In this document: positions 23,876-32,794 of the stretch, one piece after another
How the letters are laid out: each line of letters opens with the position of its first letter
Position numbering within the stretch: the stretch's first letter is position 1
DNA from: Frankiales bacterium
GTDB taxonomy: Bacteria > Actinomycetota > Actinomycetes > Mycobacteriales > SCTD01
Direction of reading: 5' to 3'
DNA: 32,794 nucleotides
NCBI GenBank assembly: GCA_025464695.1
Contig: JAODNQ010000195.1
Coordinates: forward strand, 1 to 32,794
Program-made: the position numbers and the translations under genes
The notes under the pieces: model-generated
The model's database searches: none
What the model was told of the DNA's origin: nothing
What the model saw: the letters and a program-made list of their open reading frames with translations, nothing else

Positions 23876-25027
23876 ATGCTCGACACCCGGCTCACCGAGG
23901 AGCAGCAGTCGCTGCGCAAGACGGTGGAGGCGTTCGCCCGCGAGGTCGTCGCTCCCGTCAGCTATCAGCACGACAAGGACAAGACGTTCCCCTACGAGGT
24001 CGTCGCGCAGATGGGCGACATGGGCCTGTTCGGCCTGCCGTTCCCCGAGGAGGTCGGCGGCATGGGCGGCGACTACTTCGCCCTGTGCCTCGCCCTCGAG
24101 GAGCTCGCCAAGGTCGACCAGTCGGTGGCGATGACCCTCGAGGCCGGCGTGTCCCTCGGTGCGATGCCGGTCTTCCGCTTCGGCTCCGAGGAGCAGAAGG
24201 CGCGCTTCCTGCCCGACCTCGTCACCGGCAAGGCGCTCGGCGCCTTCGGCCTCACCGAGCCGGGCGCGGGCAGCGACGCCGGTGGCACCCGCACGACCGC
24301 CGTGCTCGACGGCGGCGAGTGGGTCCTCAACGGCACGAAGGCGTTCATCACCAACAGCGGCACGCGCATCACCTCGCTGGTCACCGCCACCGCCGTCACG
24401 GGGACGACGAGCAGCGGCAAGAAGGAGATCAGCTCGATCCTGGTCCCCGTGCCGACCAAGGGCTTCACCGCCGAGCCGGCGTACGACAAGGTCGGCTGGA
24501 ACGCCTCCGACACCCACCCGCTGACCTTCGACGACGTCCGGGTGCCCGAGGAGAACCTGCTCGGCGAGCGCGGTCGCGGCTACGCGAACTTCCTGTCGAT
24601 CCTGGACGAGGGACGCATCGCCATCGCTGCCGTCGCGACCGGTGTCGCGCAGGGCTGCGTGGACGAGAGCGTCAAGTACGCCAAGGAGCGCGAGGCGTTC
24701 GGCATCCCGATCGGCCAGAACCAGGCCATCGCCTTCAAGATCGCGCGCATGGAGGCGCGGGCCCACGCCGCCCGCACCACCTACTACGACGCCGCCGCGA
24801 AGATGCTCGCCGGCCTGCCGTTCAAGAAGGAGGCCTCCATCGCCAAGCTCGTCGCCGGCGAGGCCGCGATGGACAACGCGCGGGACGCGACGCAGGTGCA
24901 CGGCGGGTACGGCTTCATGAACGAGTACCTCGTGGCGCGGCACTACCGCGACAGCAAGATCCTGGAGATCGGCGAGGGCACGACCGAGGTGCAGCTGATG
25001 CTCATCGCCCGGGGCCTGGGCCTGTAG
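23876..25027 (+). CDS. acyl-CoA dehydrogenase (short/medium-chain type)
   Basis: 383 residues, starting directly after the lyase stop, with GGAGG inside the lyase end. The signature LTEPGAGSDA is at 126-135. QVHGGYGFMNE and the catalytic base Glu367 (EIGEGTTEVQ) follow. In isovaleryl-CoA dehydrogenases that position is usually Gly/Ala, with the base elsewhere; Glu here points to a butyryl/2-methylbutyryl-type enzyme instead. It oxidises an acyl-CoA to the 2-enoyl-CoA with FAD, passing electrons to ETF. It shares the TetR-controlled operon with HMG-CoA lyase. The final RGLGL codons and stop form the first unit of a tandem repeat array. Confidence 0.94.
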   Translation: MLDTRLTEEQQSLRKTVEAFAREVVAPVSYQHDKDKTFPYEVVAQMGDMGLFGLPFPEEVGGMGGDYFALCLALEELAKVDQSVAMTLEAGVSLGAMPVFRFGSEEQKARFLPDLVTGKALGAFGLTEPGAGSDAGGTRTTAVLDGGEWVLNGTKAFITNSGTRITSLVTATAVTGTTSSGKKEISSILVPVPTKGFTAEPAYDKVGWNASDTHPLTFDDVRVPEENLLGERGRGYANFLSILDEGRIAIAAVATGVAQGCVDESVKYAKEREAFGIPIGQNQAIAFKIARMEARAHAARTTYYDAAAKMLAGLPFKKEASIAKLVAGEAAMDNARDATQVHGGYGFMNEYLVARHYRDSKILEIGEGTTEVQLMLIARGLGL

Positions 25028-25109
25028 GGGACAGCCCGGGGCCTGGGCCTGTAGGGCACAGCCCGGGCCTGGGCCTGTAGGGACAGCCCGGGGCCTGGGC
25101 CTGTAGGGG
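25008..25109. repeat. four tandem ~27-bp repeats starting in the dehydrogenase stop
   Basis: Units at 25008-25034, 25035-25061, 25062-25086 and 25087-25109 share CCCGGGCCTGGGCCTGTAGGG with small differences: units 1, 2 and 4 have one more G, and unit 3 lacks two bases. The last unit is cut short. Unit 1 contains the last codons and TAG of the acyl-CoA dehydrogenase, so the array grew outward from the gene end. There is no ORF across it that looks real. Confidence 0.85.
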
Positions 25110-25197
25110 CGCCGCAACGGGATCGACACCTCGGGGGTCTGGCGCTGGCTGTGCCCGACGTGTGAGGGTGCGGCCACGATCCGACCCGGAGGTCCCG

Positions 25198-26106
25198 TTG
25201 CGCCGTTTTCGTCCGCTCCTGCTGTCCGTCCTCGCCGTCGGGGCGCTGCTGCCCGCGACCGGCTCCACGGCCGCCCTCGCCTGCGGCACCCCCAGCGCGC
25301 CCGCCGGTGGGCTGGAGGTCCGGGCGAAGCCGGGCGCCAAGACCCCCGAGCCCGACCCCGCCCAGGGCGCTCCCGACCTGCTGCAGGGCAGGGAGCCGAC
25401 CTCGGTCAGCCCGGCCGGCAGCGTCACGGTCCCGACCTACGTCCACGTCATCACCAGCGGCGCCGCCGGCCGGCTCACCGACAGCCAGGTCAAGAGCCAG
25501 GTGGCGGTCCTCAACGCTGCCTTCTCCGGCAAGGGGGCGGGGGCGAAGAACGCCGCGAACACGCCGTTCCGGTTCTCGCTCAAGGGCATCACGCGCACGG
25601 ACAACCCCGCCTGGTACGCGATGCTCCCCGGCTCGTCCGGCGAGCAGCAGGCGAAGACGGCGCTGCGCCAGGGCGACGACACCGCCCTCAACGTGTACCT
25701 GACCGGCCTCGGCGGCGGGCTGCTGGGCTACGCGTACTTCCCGCAGCAGGGCGGCAGCAGCAAGCCCTGGCAGGACGGCGTCGTGGTCCTCAACGACTCG
25801 ATCCCCGGCGGCAGTGCGACGGACTACGACGAGGGCGACACGCTCCCGCACGAGGTCGGCCACTGGCTCGGGCTCTACCACACGTTCCAGGGCGGGTGCT
25901 CCACCGCGAACGACCGCGTGGGCGACACCCCGGCGGAGGCGGCTCCCGCCTTCGGCTGCCCCGTCGGGCAGGACACCTGCACCGCCGACCCCGGCGTCGA
26001 CCCGATCACCAACTTCATGGACTACAGCTACGACGACTGCATGTACGCCTTCACCCGGGGCCAGGCGGCCCGGATGGACGCCGTCTGGAAGGCCTTCCGC
26101 GCGTAG
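25198..26106 (+). CDS. secreted zinc metalloprotease, M43 (pappalysin-like)
   Basis: 302 residues from TTG 25198, chosen because GGAGG ends five bases before it; GTG 25162 is in frame but has no such site. A signal peptide (MRRFRPLLLSVLAVGALLPATG, cleavage near ALA|CG) leads into a Pro-rich pro-region. The zinc motif HEVGHWLGLYH gives His218, Glu219, His222 and His228, the complete HExxHxxGxxH set. A Met-turn NFMDYS follows (Met274). Cys-containing loops (GGCSTANDRVGDTP, FGCPVGQDTCTAD) match the M43B family. It should act outside the cell on proteins; the natural substrate is unknown. It stands alone and ends in a hairpin. Confidence 0.92.
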   Translation: MRRFRPLLLSVLAVGALLPATGSTAALACGTPSAPAGGLEVRAKPGAKTPEPDPAQGAPDLLQGREPTSVSPAGSVTVPTYVHVITSGAAGRLTDSQVKSQVAVLNAAFSGKGAGAKNAANTPFRFSLKGITRTDNPAWYAMLPGSSGEQQAKTALRQGDDTALNVYLTGLGGGLLGYAYFPQQGGSSKPWQDGVVVLNDSIPGGSATDYDEGDTLPHEVGHWLGLYHTFQGGCSTANDRVGDTPAEAAPAFGCPVGQDTCTADPGVDPITNFMDYSYDDCMYAFTRGQAARMDAVWKAFRA

Positions 26107-26120
26107 CGCCCAGCACGTCG

Positions 26121-26149
26121 AGGGCCGTCCCCTGGTGGGGCGGCCCTTT
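26121..26149 (+). terminator. terminator of the M43 metalloprotease
   Basis: AGGGCCG (26121-26127) pairs with CGGCCCT (26141-26147), and after a bulged T, CCCC pairs with GGGG across a TGGT loop. TTT follows, giving a short U-run on the plus strand. It begins 15 bases after the stop. Confidence 0.75.
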
Positions 26150-26157
26150 GGCGTGTC

Positions 26158-26163
26158 TAACGT
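26158..26163 (+). promoter_or_regulatory. candidate leaderless -10 box of the aldo/keto reductase
   Basis: TAACGT, six bases (CGGGGC, the same as at the acyl-CoA synthetase), then ATG at 26170. Confidence 0.5.
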
Positions 26164-26169
26164 CGGGGC

Positions 26170-27207
26170 ATGGTGAACACGTACGTCCCCGCCCCCGACC
26201 GCTACGAGCGCATGACCTACCGCCGCTGCGGCCGCAGCGGCCTCGACCTCCCCCTGCTGTCGCTCGGGTTCTGGTGGACCTTCGGCGACGACCGGCCGCT
26301 CGAGACGCAGCGCGCCGTCGTCCGCCGCGCGTTCGACCTCGGCATCACGCACTTCGACCAGGCCAACAACTACGGCCCGCCCTACGGCTCCTCCGAGACG
26401 AACCTCGGTCGGATCCTGCGTGAGGACTTCCGGGGCCTGCGCGACGAGCTGGTCATCAGCACCAAGGCCGGCTGGGACATGTGGCCCGGCCCGTACGGCG
26501 ACAAGGGCTCCCGCAAGTACCTGCGCGCGTCCCTCGACCAGAGCCTGCAGCGGCTCGGCCTCGACTACGTCGACATCTTCTACAGCCACCGACCCGACCC
26601 GGACACCCCCCTCGAGGAGACCGCGGGCGCCCTCCACAGCGCCGTCCAGCAAGGCAAGGCGCTCTACGTGGGCATCAGCTCCTACGGCGACGCCCGGACC
26701 GCGGAGATGGTCCGCGTCCTGCGCGAGCTCGGCACCCCCCTGCTGATCCACCAGCCCTCCTACTCGATGCTCAACCGCTGGGTCGAGGACGGCCTGCTCG
26801 ACGTGCTGGGGCGCGAGGGCGTCGGCTGCATCGGCTTCACCGCCCTGGCCCAGGGGCTGCTGACCGACCGCTACCTCGACGGCGTCCCCGCCGACAGCCG
26901 GATGGCCAGGTACGGCAGCCTCGGGGAAGAGCAGCTCACCGAGGACAACGTCCGTCGGCTGCGGGGGCTCAACGACATCGCTCAGCGACGCGGGCAGACG
27001 CTCGCGCAGATGGCGCTGGCGTGGGCCCTGCGCGACGAGCGCATGACCTCGCTCGTCATCGGGGCGAGCAGCGTCGGGCAGCTGGAGCAGAACGTCGCGG
27101 CCCTGGACCGGCTGGACTTCACCCCCGAGGAGCTGGCCGAGATCGACGAGCACGCGGTCGAGGGCGGCATCGACCTCTGGCGCTCCCAGACGGAGCACGG
27201 AGCATGA
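26170..27207 (+). CDS. aldo/keto reductase, L-glyceraldehyde 3-phosphate reductase (YghZ) type
   Basis: 345 residues. The catalytic tetrad is Asp63, Tyr68, Lys99 and His140 (THFDQANNYG, STKAGWDMWPGPYG, FYSHRPDPDTP). The block FDLGITHFDQANNYGPPYGS and GWDMWPGPYG closely match E. coli YghZ/Gpr, which reduces L-glyceraldehyde 3-phosphate and methylglyoxal with NADPH. The NADPH end-motif is VIGASSVGQLEQNVAAL. The function in this organism is inferred from that similarity. First gene of a coupled cassette; the VOC gene starts in its stop (ATGA). Confidence 0.9.
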   Translation: MVNTYVPAPDRYERMTYRRCGRSGLDLPLLSLGFWWTFGDDRPLETQRAVVRRAFDLGITHFDQANNYGPPYGSSETNLGRILREDFRGLRDELVISTKAGWDMWPGPYGDKGSRKYLRASLDQSLQRLGLDYVDIFYSHRPDPDTPLEETAGALHSAVQQGKALYVGISSYGDARTAEMVRVLRELGTPLLIHQPSYSMLNRWVEDGLLDVLGREGVGCIGFTALAQGLLTDRYLDGVPADSRMARYGSLGEEQLTEDNVRRLRGLNDIAQRRGQTLAQMALAWALRDERMTSLVIGASSVGQLEQNVAALDRLDFTPEELAEIDEHAVEGGIDLWRSQTEHGA

Positions 27208-27638
27208 CCGTGCTGCGGATGGACCACGTCGTGCTGGTCGTCGAGGACCTGCCCGCGGCGACCGCCTTCTTCCTCGAGCTCGGGCTCGTGGTGGAGGGGG
27301 AGATGCCGGTCGAGGGCGCCTGGGTGGACGCCGTCAACGGCGTCGAGGGCGTCCGGGTCGACATCGTCATGCTGCGCACCCCCGACGGCTCCGGCGGTCT
27401 GGAGCTCACCAGGTTCCGCTCCCCGCAGGTCCTCGACGGCGGGGTCCAGCCGCCGCACACCACCGGGCTGCGCAGCGTCATGTTCGCGGTCGACGACGTC
27501 GACGACACCGTCGCGCGGCTGGCCGGCCACGGCGGGGAGCTGGTCGGCGAGGTCGCGCAGTACGAGGACGCCTACCGGCTCTGCTACGTCCGCGGTCCGG
27601 CGGGCGTGATCGTGGCGCTGGCCCAGCCGCTGTCGTGA
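27204..27638 (+). CDS. VOC family (glyoxalase/bleomycin-resistance-like) protein
   Basis: 144 residues from ATG overlapping the reductase stop. Two beta-alpha-beta-beta-beta modules are visible: MDHVVLVVEDLPAATAFFLELGL (His8 metal ligand) and GLRSVMFAVDDVDDTVARLAGHG with YVRGPAGVIVALAQ. The usual final metal ligand Glu in the GxxxEL motif is Ala138 here, so metal use may be altered. Position next to a methylglyoxal-type reductase suggests an electrophile-detoxification role, but this is inference. The SRPBCC gene overlaps its stop (GTGA). Confidence 0.85.
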   Translation: MTVLRMDHVVLVVEDLPAATAFFLELGLVVEGEMPVEGAWVDAVNGVEGVRVDIVMLRTPDGSGGLELTRFRSPQVLDGGVQPPHTTGLRSVMFAVDDVDDTVARLAGHGGELVGEVAQYEDAYRLCYVRGPAGVIVALAQPLS

Positions 27639-28102
27639 CCACGGCGGTCAGCCGGCTCCTCGCGGCGCCGCGCGAGCGGGTCTACCGGGCGCTGCTGGAC
27701 CCCGCCGACGTCGCCCGCTGGCGCTTCCCCCGCGACATGACCTGCGTGGTCCACGCCTGGGACGCGGTCGAGGGCGGGGCCCTGCGGGTCTCGCTCACCT
27801 ACGACGACCCCGCGAGGGCGGGCAAGACCACGGGCCGCACCGACACCTACCGGGGCCGCTTCACCCGCCTGGTGCCGGGCGAGCTCGTCGTCGAGGTCGA
27901 CGTGTTCGAGAGCGACGACCCGGAGCTGACGGTGCCCATGACGAGCACCGTCCGGCTGGCCGACGCGGAGGACGGCGGGACGCTGCTCACCGCCACGCAC
28001 GAGGGGCTTCCGGCGTCGGTGTCGCCGGAGGACAACGCGCAGGGGTGGCGCGAGGCGCTCGAGCGGCTCGCGCTGCTGCTCGAGGAGCAGGTCCAGGGCT
28101 AG
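27635..28102 (+). CDS. SRPBCC (AHSA1-like) protein
   Basis: 155 residues from a GTG overlapping the VOC stop. The AHSA1 pattern is clear: SRLLAAPRERVYRALLDPADVARWRFP, then WDAVEGGALRVSLTY, RGRFTRLVPGELVVEVDVFES and C-terminal GWREALERLALLLEE. These small proteins bind lipids or hydrophobic ligands; the ligand is unknown. Third gene of the reductase-VOC-SRPBCC cassette. Its TAG stop overlaps the HelD stop within CTAG. Confidence 0.85.
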   Translation: MTTAVSRLLAAPRERVYRALLDPADVARWRFPRDMTCVVHAWDAVEGGALRVSLTYDDPARAGKTTGRTDTYRGRFTRLVPGELVVEVDVFESDDPELTVPMTSTVRLADAEDGGTLLTATHEGLPASVSPEDNAQGWREALERLALLLEEQVQG

Positions 28103-30306
28103 AACAGGGTGGTCGGCTCCTCGGCCGCGGGCTCGCGGAGCACGTCCTCGAGCGGCACGTCGCTGACCACCTGCAGCTGCTGCGTCGCGCGGGTCAGCGC
28201 CACGTAGAGCGTCCGCAGCCCGGCCCCCCGGTTCAGCGACTCGGCCACCAGCGCGCCGGGCTGCAGCACGACGCAGCCGTCGAACTCCAGGCCCTTCACG
28301 GCCCAGCTGTCCAGCACGGTCACGCGCGCCGAGGAGGGCACCCGGTCGCGGACCTCCTCGAGGAGGTCGTGGGGAGCGACGACGCCGACGGTCCCGGTGA
28401 CCGCCTCGAGCAGCTCGTCGACGGCCGCGACGACGCCGCCGAGCACGTCCGGGCCGACGCGCAGGACGGGCTCGACGCCGGTGCTGCGCACGGCCGCGGG
28501 CGCGACCGCGGAGGGGTCGATCACGGCGAGCACCTGCGCCGCGAGCGACGCGATCTCGGTGCTCGTGCGGTAGTTGGTGCCGAGCGTCGCCTCGCGCAGC
28601 TTCGCCCGGCCGAGGGCGGTCTGCAGCGCGTCGCGGACCTCCGACACGTCGGGCCAGGCCGACTGCGCCCAGTCGCCGACGACGGTCCAGCTCGCGCCGC
28701 GGGCACGCCGGCCGAGCATCCGCCACTGCATCGGCGTCACGTCCTGCGCCTCGTCCACCACGACGTGGGCGTAGGTGCGGTGCTCGAGGTCGTCGCCGAC
28801 CCGGCGGGCGCTGCGGACGTTGCGGTCCGCGAACGTGGTGACCTCGCCCACCCGCTCGTCGAGGTCGTCCAGCTCGCTCCAGTCGTCGTCCTCGGGCTCG
28901 GGCTCGGGCGGTGCGCCCAGCAGCTCGACCAGCTCGTCGTACACGGCGGCGTCCGACGGCGACCAGGGGCCGCCGCGGCTCCACGACCGCACGAGTGCGT
29001 CCGTCTCGGCGTCGGACATGACACCGCGGCAGGCGCTGCGCAGGTCGACGCGCCCCTCCCGCAGGCTGGCGAGCACCTCCGACGGCACCAGCACGGGCCA
29101 GGCGGCGTCGACCGCGCGCAGGAAGCCGGGCTCGGAGCGGATCCAGGAGACGAAGTCGTCGCGGTCGCCCTGCTCCTCCTTCGGCGCGTTGGGCCGCCGC
29201 TGCCAGGCCCGCCAGGCGGCGTCGGCGACGGCTCCGACGAAGGCCGCACGGCCGCCGTTGTGGCTGCGCGCGCCCCGCCGGACCTGCGACCGCCGCTTCG
29301 CCAGCTCCGCGCCGGCCAGCGTGATGACGAAGCCCCAGCGGGTGACCTCGACGTCCTTGAGCCGGCCGGGGTCGGCGAGGTCGCGCACGGCCCGCTTGAG
29401 CACCTCGACCATCCGGGCGGAGCCCTTCACGGCCGTGGCGGCCGGCTGCTCCCACGCGGTCGCCCGCACGCCCTGCGGCAGGTTGGGGAGGTCGGCCAGG
29501 GAGGCGAGCCGCACGCTCGTCTCGCCGAGGGCCGGCAGGACGGCGGCGATGTAGTCGACGAACACCGACGACGGCCCGACCACGAGCACGCCGCGGCGGC
29601 CGTACCAGTCGCGCCGGGCGTACATGAGGTAGGCGACGCGGTGCAGCGCCACGGCGGTCTTGCCGGTGCCGGGGCCGCCGGTGACCACGAGCGCGCCGTC
29701 GTCCGGGGCGCGCACCGCGGCGTCCTGCTCGCCCTGGATGGTGGCCACGATGTCGCGCATCTGGCCGCTGCGCTCGCGGCTGAGGGCGGCGAGGAAGGCG
29801 CCGTCGCCGACGACGACGGCGCCGGGGAGGTCCTCGACGCGCATCGGGTCGAGCAGCTCGTCGTCCAGGCCCACCACCTGGGTGCCGCGGCTGCTGATGG
29901 TGCGCCGGCGGACGACGCCGAGGGGCGCGGCCGCCGTCGCGCGGTAGAACGCGGCGGCAGCAGGAGCGCGCCAGTCGACGACGATCGGCTCCTGGTCCTC
30001 GGTGCGCAGGCCGAGCCGGCCCAGGTGCAGCACCTGGCCGTCGGCGTTGTCGAGCCGGCCGAAGACCAGGCCCTCGCCGGCGAGGTCGAGGTCGGAGCGC
30101 CGGGAGGCGGCGGCCAGGGCGGTGACGTCGCGCTCGTACAGGGACTGGGGGGTGTCGCCCTGGTCGGCCTGCAGGCTCTCGCGCTCGCGGCCGAGCGCGA
30201 CCTCGCGCAGCTCCTCCAGCCGGGCGTGGGCGCGCGTCACCTGCTCCTGCTCGCGGGCGATCTCCGCGGCGAGGGTGCCTTCCGGCAGGCGTGCCGTGTC
30301 GCTCAG
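28099..30306 (-). CDS. helD: HelD-like RNA polymerase recycling helicase, CTG start
   Basis: 735 residues when started at CTG 30304-30306, which has GGAG with a five-base spacer and the conserved HelD N-terminal coiled coil TLAAEIAREQEQVTRAHARLEELRE. An in-frame TAA lies 27 bases upstream with no ATG, GTG or TTG between; the first ordinary start is GTG 30240, which would cut the coiled coil. UvrD-like motifs: Walker A GGPGTGKT (about 210-217), Walker B DEAQD (Asp518), GDWAQS, GTNYRTSTE, DSWAVKGLEFDGCVVLQP and LYVALTRATQQL. HelD enters the RNA polymerase channels and frees stalled enzyme using ATP. It is the last gene of a minus-strand run after the diacylglycerol-kinase-family gene. Confidence 0.92.
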   Translation of the reverse strand: MSDTARLPEGTLAAEIAREQEQVTRAHARLEELREVALGRERESLQADQGDTPQSLYERDVTALAAASRRSDLDLAGEGLVFGRLDNADGQVLHLGRLGLRTEDQEPIVVDWRAPAAAAFYRATAAAPLGVVRRRTISSRGTQVVGLDDELLDPMRVEDLPGAVVVGDGAFLAALSRERSGQMRDIVATIQGEQDAAVRAPDDGALVVTGGPGTGKTAVALHRVAYLMYARRDWYGRRGVLVVGPSSVFVDYIAAVLPALGETSVRLASLADLPNLPQGVRATAWEQPAATAVKGSARMVEVLKRAVRDLADPGRLKDVEVTRWGFVITLAGAELAKRRSQVRRGARSHNGGRAAFVGAVADAAWRAWQRRPNAPKEEQGDRDDFVSWIRSEPGFLRAVDAAWPVLVPSEVLASLREGRVDLRSACRGVMSDAETDALVRSWSRGGPWSPSDAAVYDELVELLGAPPEPEPEDDDWSELDDLDERVGEVTTFADRNVRSARRVGDDLEHRTYAHVVVDEAQDVTPMQWRMLGRRARGASWTVVGDWAQSAWPDVSEVRDALQTALGRAKLREATLGTNYRTSTEIASLAAQVLAVIDPSAVAPAAVRSTGVEPVLRVGPDVLGGVVAAVDELLEAVTGTVGVVAPHDLLEEVRDRVPSSARVTVLDSWAVKGLEFDGCVVLQPGALVAESLNRGAGLRTLYVALTRATQQLQVVSDVPLEDVLREPAAEEPTTLF

Positions 30307-30362
30307 GGCTGCTCCTTCGTCGGAGCAGGCAGGTTAGCGGGACCGCTGGTCGACGGGTCGGG

Positions 30363-31238
30363 TCAGCGGGGCACGCGGACCAGCAGCCCGCCCGGCACCA
30401 CCTCGGCACTGAGCGCCGGCGCGCCCCGCACCAGGTCGCCGTCGTACTGCACCGGCTGCGGCGACGACGTCCGCACGACGACCCGCCGCCCCTGCAGCAC
30501 CTCGAGGACCTCGCCCGCGGGCTCCTGGCCGCTCCACACCCGCCGCCCGAGGTGCAGCCAGTCGCGCAGGCCGACCGGGGCGAGCAGGGCGACGTCGAGC
30601 AGCCCGTCGGCGGGGTCGGCCATCGGCAGCAGGCGGATCCCGCCCTGCAGCTCCCCGACGTTGGCCACGAGCACTCCCCGGACGGTGCGGGCGAGGACGA
30701 CGCCGTCGACCTCCACCTCGACGTCGACCCCGGGCCCGCGCAGCTGCTTGAGCCCGGACAGCACGTAGGCCGACCAGCCGAGCCAGGCCTTGGCTGCGTG
30801 CGGGGCGCCCGCGAGCATGGCTGCGTCGAAGCCGGTGCCGGCCATGACGGCGAAGCACTCGCCGTCGGCCAGCCGCCCGACGTCGACCGCACGGTCCTGC
30901 CCGGTGGCGGCGACGGCCGCGGCCTGCTCGACCTCCAGGGGGATCCCGAGGTTGCGGGCCAGCAGGTTGCCGGTGCCCGAGGGCAGCAGCGCCAGCGGGA
31001 CCCCGGTACCGGTCAGCGCGGTGACGACGGAGCGCACGGTGCCGTCACCGCCCGCGACGACGACGAGGTCGGCGCCGAGCTCGAGGGCCGCCCGAGCCTG
31101 CCCCGGCCCGGGGTCGTCGGCGGTGGTGGGGAGCCAGACGGCACCGGGCAGGCCTGCCCGTTCGAGGACGCCGAGCAGCCGCCGGTCCCAGAAGGGGTCG
31201 CCGCTCTTGGTGGGGTTGGCGACGACCGCCGCGCGCAC
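30363..31238 (-). CDS. diacylglycerol/lipid kinase family protein
   Basis: 291 residues from GTG 31236-31238, two bases after the aldo/keto reductase stop. The DAGK catalytic domain is shown by VVVAGGDGTVRSV (GGDGT 63-67) and LLPSGTGNLLARNLGIPL (SGTGN 87-91), with MAGTGFDAAML and the C-terminal beta domain (GGIRLLPMADPADGLLDVALL, PQPVQYDGDLV). The family phosphorylates diacylglycerol, sphingosine-like or other lipids (DgkB/YegS type); the lipid is not identifiable. It may feed phosphatidic acid synthesis. Same strand and close behind the reductase; HelD follows 56 bases later. Confidence 0.92.
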   Translation of the reverse strand: MRAAVVANPTKSGDPFWDRRLLGVLERAGLPGAVWLPTTADDPGPGQARAALELGADLVVVAGGDGTVRSVVTALTGTGVPLALLPSGTGNLLARNLGIPLEVEQAAAVAATGQDRAVDVGRLADGECFAVMAGTGFDAAMLAGAPHAAKAWLGWSAYVLSGLKQLRGPGVDVEVEVDGVVLARTVRGVLVANVGELQGGIRLLPMADPADGLLDVALLAPVGLRDWLHLGRRVWSGQEPAGEVLEVLQGRRVVVRTSSPQPVQYDGDLVRGAPALSAEVVPGGLLVRVPR

Positions 31239-31240
31239 GG

Positions 31241-32794
<1,554 letters not shown>

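Noticed and set aside
25008..25109. Possible CRISPR array
   Set aside because: The units are directly adjacent with no spacers and vary in length, so this is a tandem repeat, and no cas gene is present.
25113..25202. CGCAACGGGA / TCCCGTTGCG inverted repeat around the leader of the M43 protease
   Set aside because: The 10-base arms are 70 bases apart and overlap the Shine-Dalgarno/start region; a functional long-range stem cannot be supported by reading alone.
30330..30337. CAGGTTAG upstream of HelD, identical to a half-site of the TetR operator at 22887
   Set aside because: Only one half-site is present, with no inverted partner, and an 8-base match is weak evidence.

Overview
This 32.8-kb window comes from the chromosome of a very GC-rich actinobacterium. 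The support for this is a WXG100 secretion substrate with its FHA-FtsK ATPase, an LLM-class (F420-type) oxidoreductase, a DUF664/DinB protein of the mycothiol-transferase kind, an actinobacterial-length HelD, many GTG starts and many apparently leaderless promoters. I cannot place it more finely by reading alone. Genes are packed closely. No rRNA, tRNA, CRISPR array, insertion sequence or prophage is visible, and no gap over 300 bases lacks a gene. Both ends cut a gene: an acyl-CoA dehydrogenase at the left and a PHB-depolymerase-like esterase at the right.

Left third (1-10.4 kb): a partial acyl-CoA dehydrogenase (-) lies divergent from a DUF2243 membrane protein, an HSL-type esterase and a GGDEF protein (+). 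Facing them is a minus-strand operon of TetR regulator, diiron ferritin-like protein and class III adenylate cyclase, with a clear inverted-repeat operator over the TetR promoter. Then come a membrane protein and an SRPBCC protein (+), a coupled alpha/beta hydrolase and PgsA-type phosphatidyltransferase pair (-), and citrate synthase (+), which ends in a strong hairpin shared with a convergent secreted metalloprotease.

Middle (10.4-20 kb): the secreted metalloprotease (-), a lone bioA (+) whose 3' end overlaps an antisense STAS protein (-), an LLM-class oxidoreductase broken by an apparent one-base frameshift and coupled to a DinB/DUF664 gene (+), then a minus-strand type VII secretion pair: a 1423-residue FHA-FtsK/EssC-like ATPase followed by a 94-residue WXG100 protein. 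No other type VII component lies nearby.

Right third (20-32.8 kb): an acyl-CoA synthetase (+), a lipoprotein and a second TetR (-), divergent from HMG-CoA lyase and acyl-CoA dehydrogenase (+) across a 20-bp palindromic operator; this looks like a regulated acyl-CoA or branched-chain catabolic locus. Four tandem copies of a ~27-bp repeat begin inside the dehydrogenase's last codons. Then come a secreted M43-type metalloprotease, a coupled aldo/keto reductase-VOC-SRPBCC cassette (+), and a minus-strand run of esterase, aldo/keto reductase, diacylglycerol-kinase-family protein and HelD. HelD appears to start at CTG.

The observations most worth a second look are the orphan FHA-ATPase/WXG100 pair with altered second and third Walker A motifs, the repeated 'YAnnnT then 6-7 nt then start codon' leaderless pattern at eleven genes, the CTG start of HelD, the C-run frameshift in the LLM gene, the tandem repeats seeded from a stop codon, and the two TetR operators.
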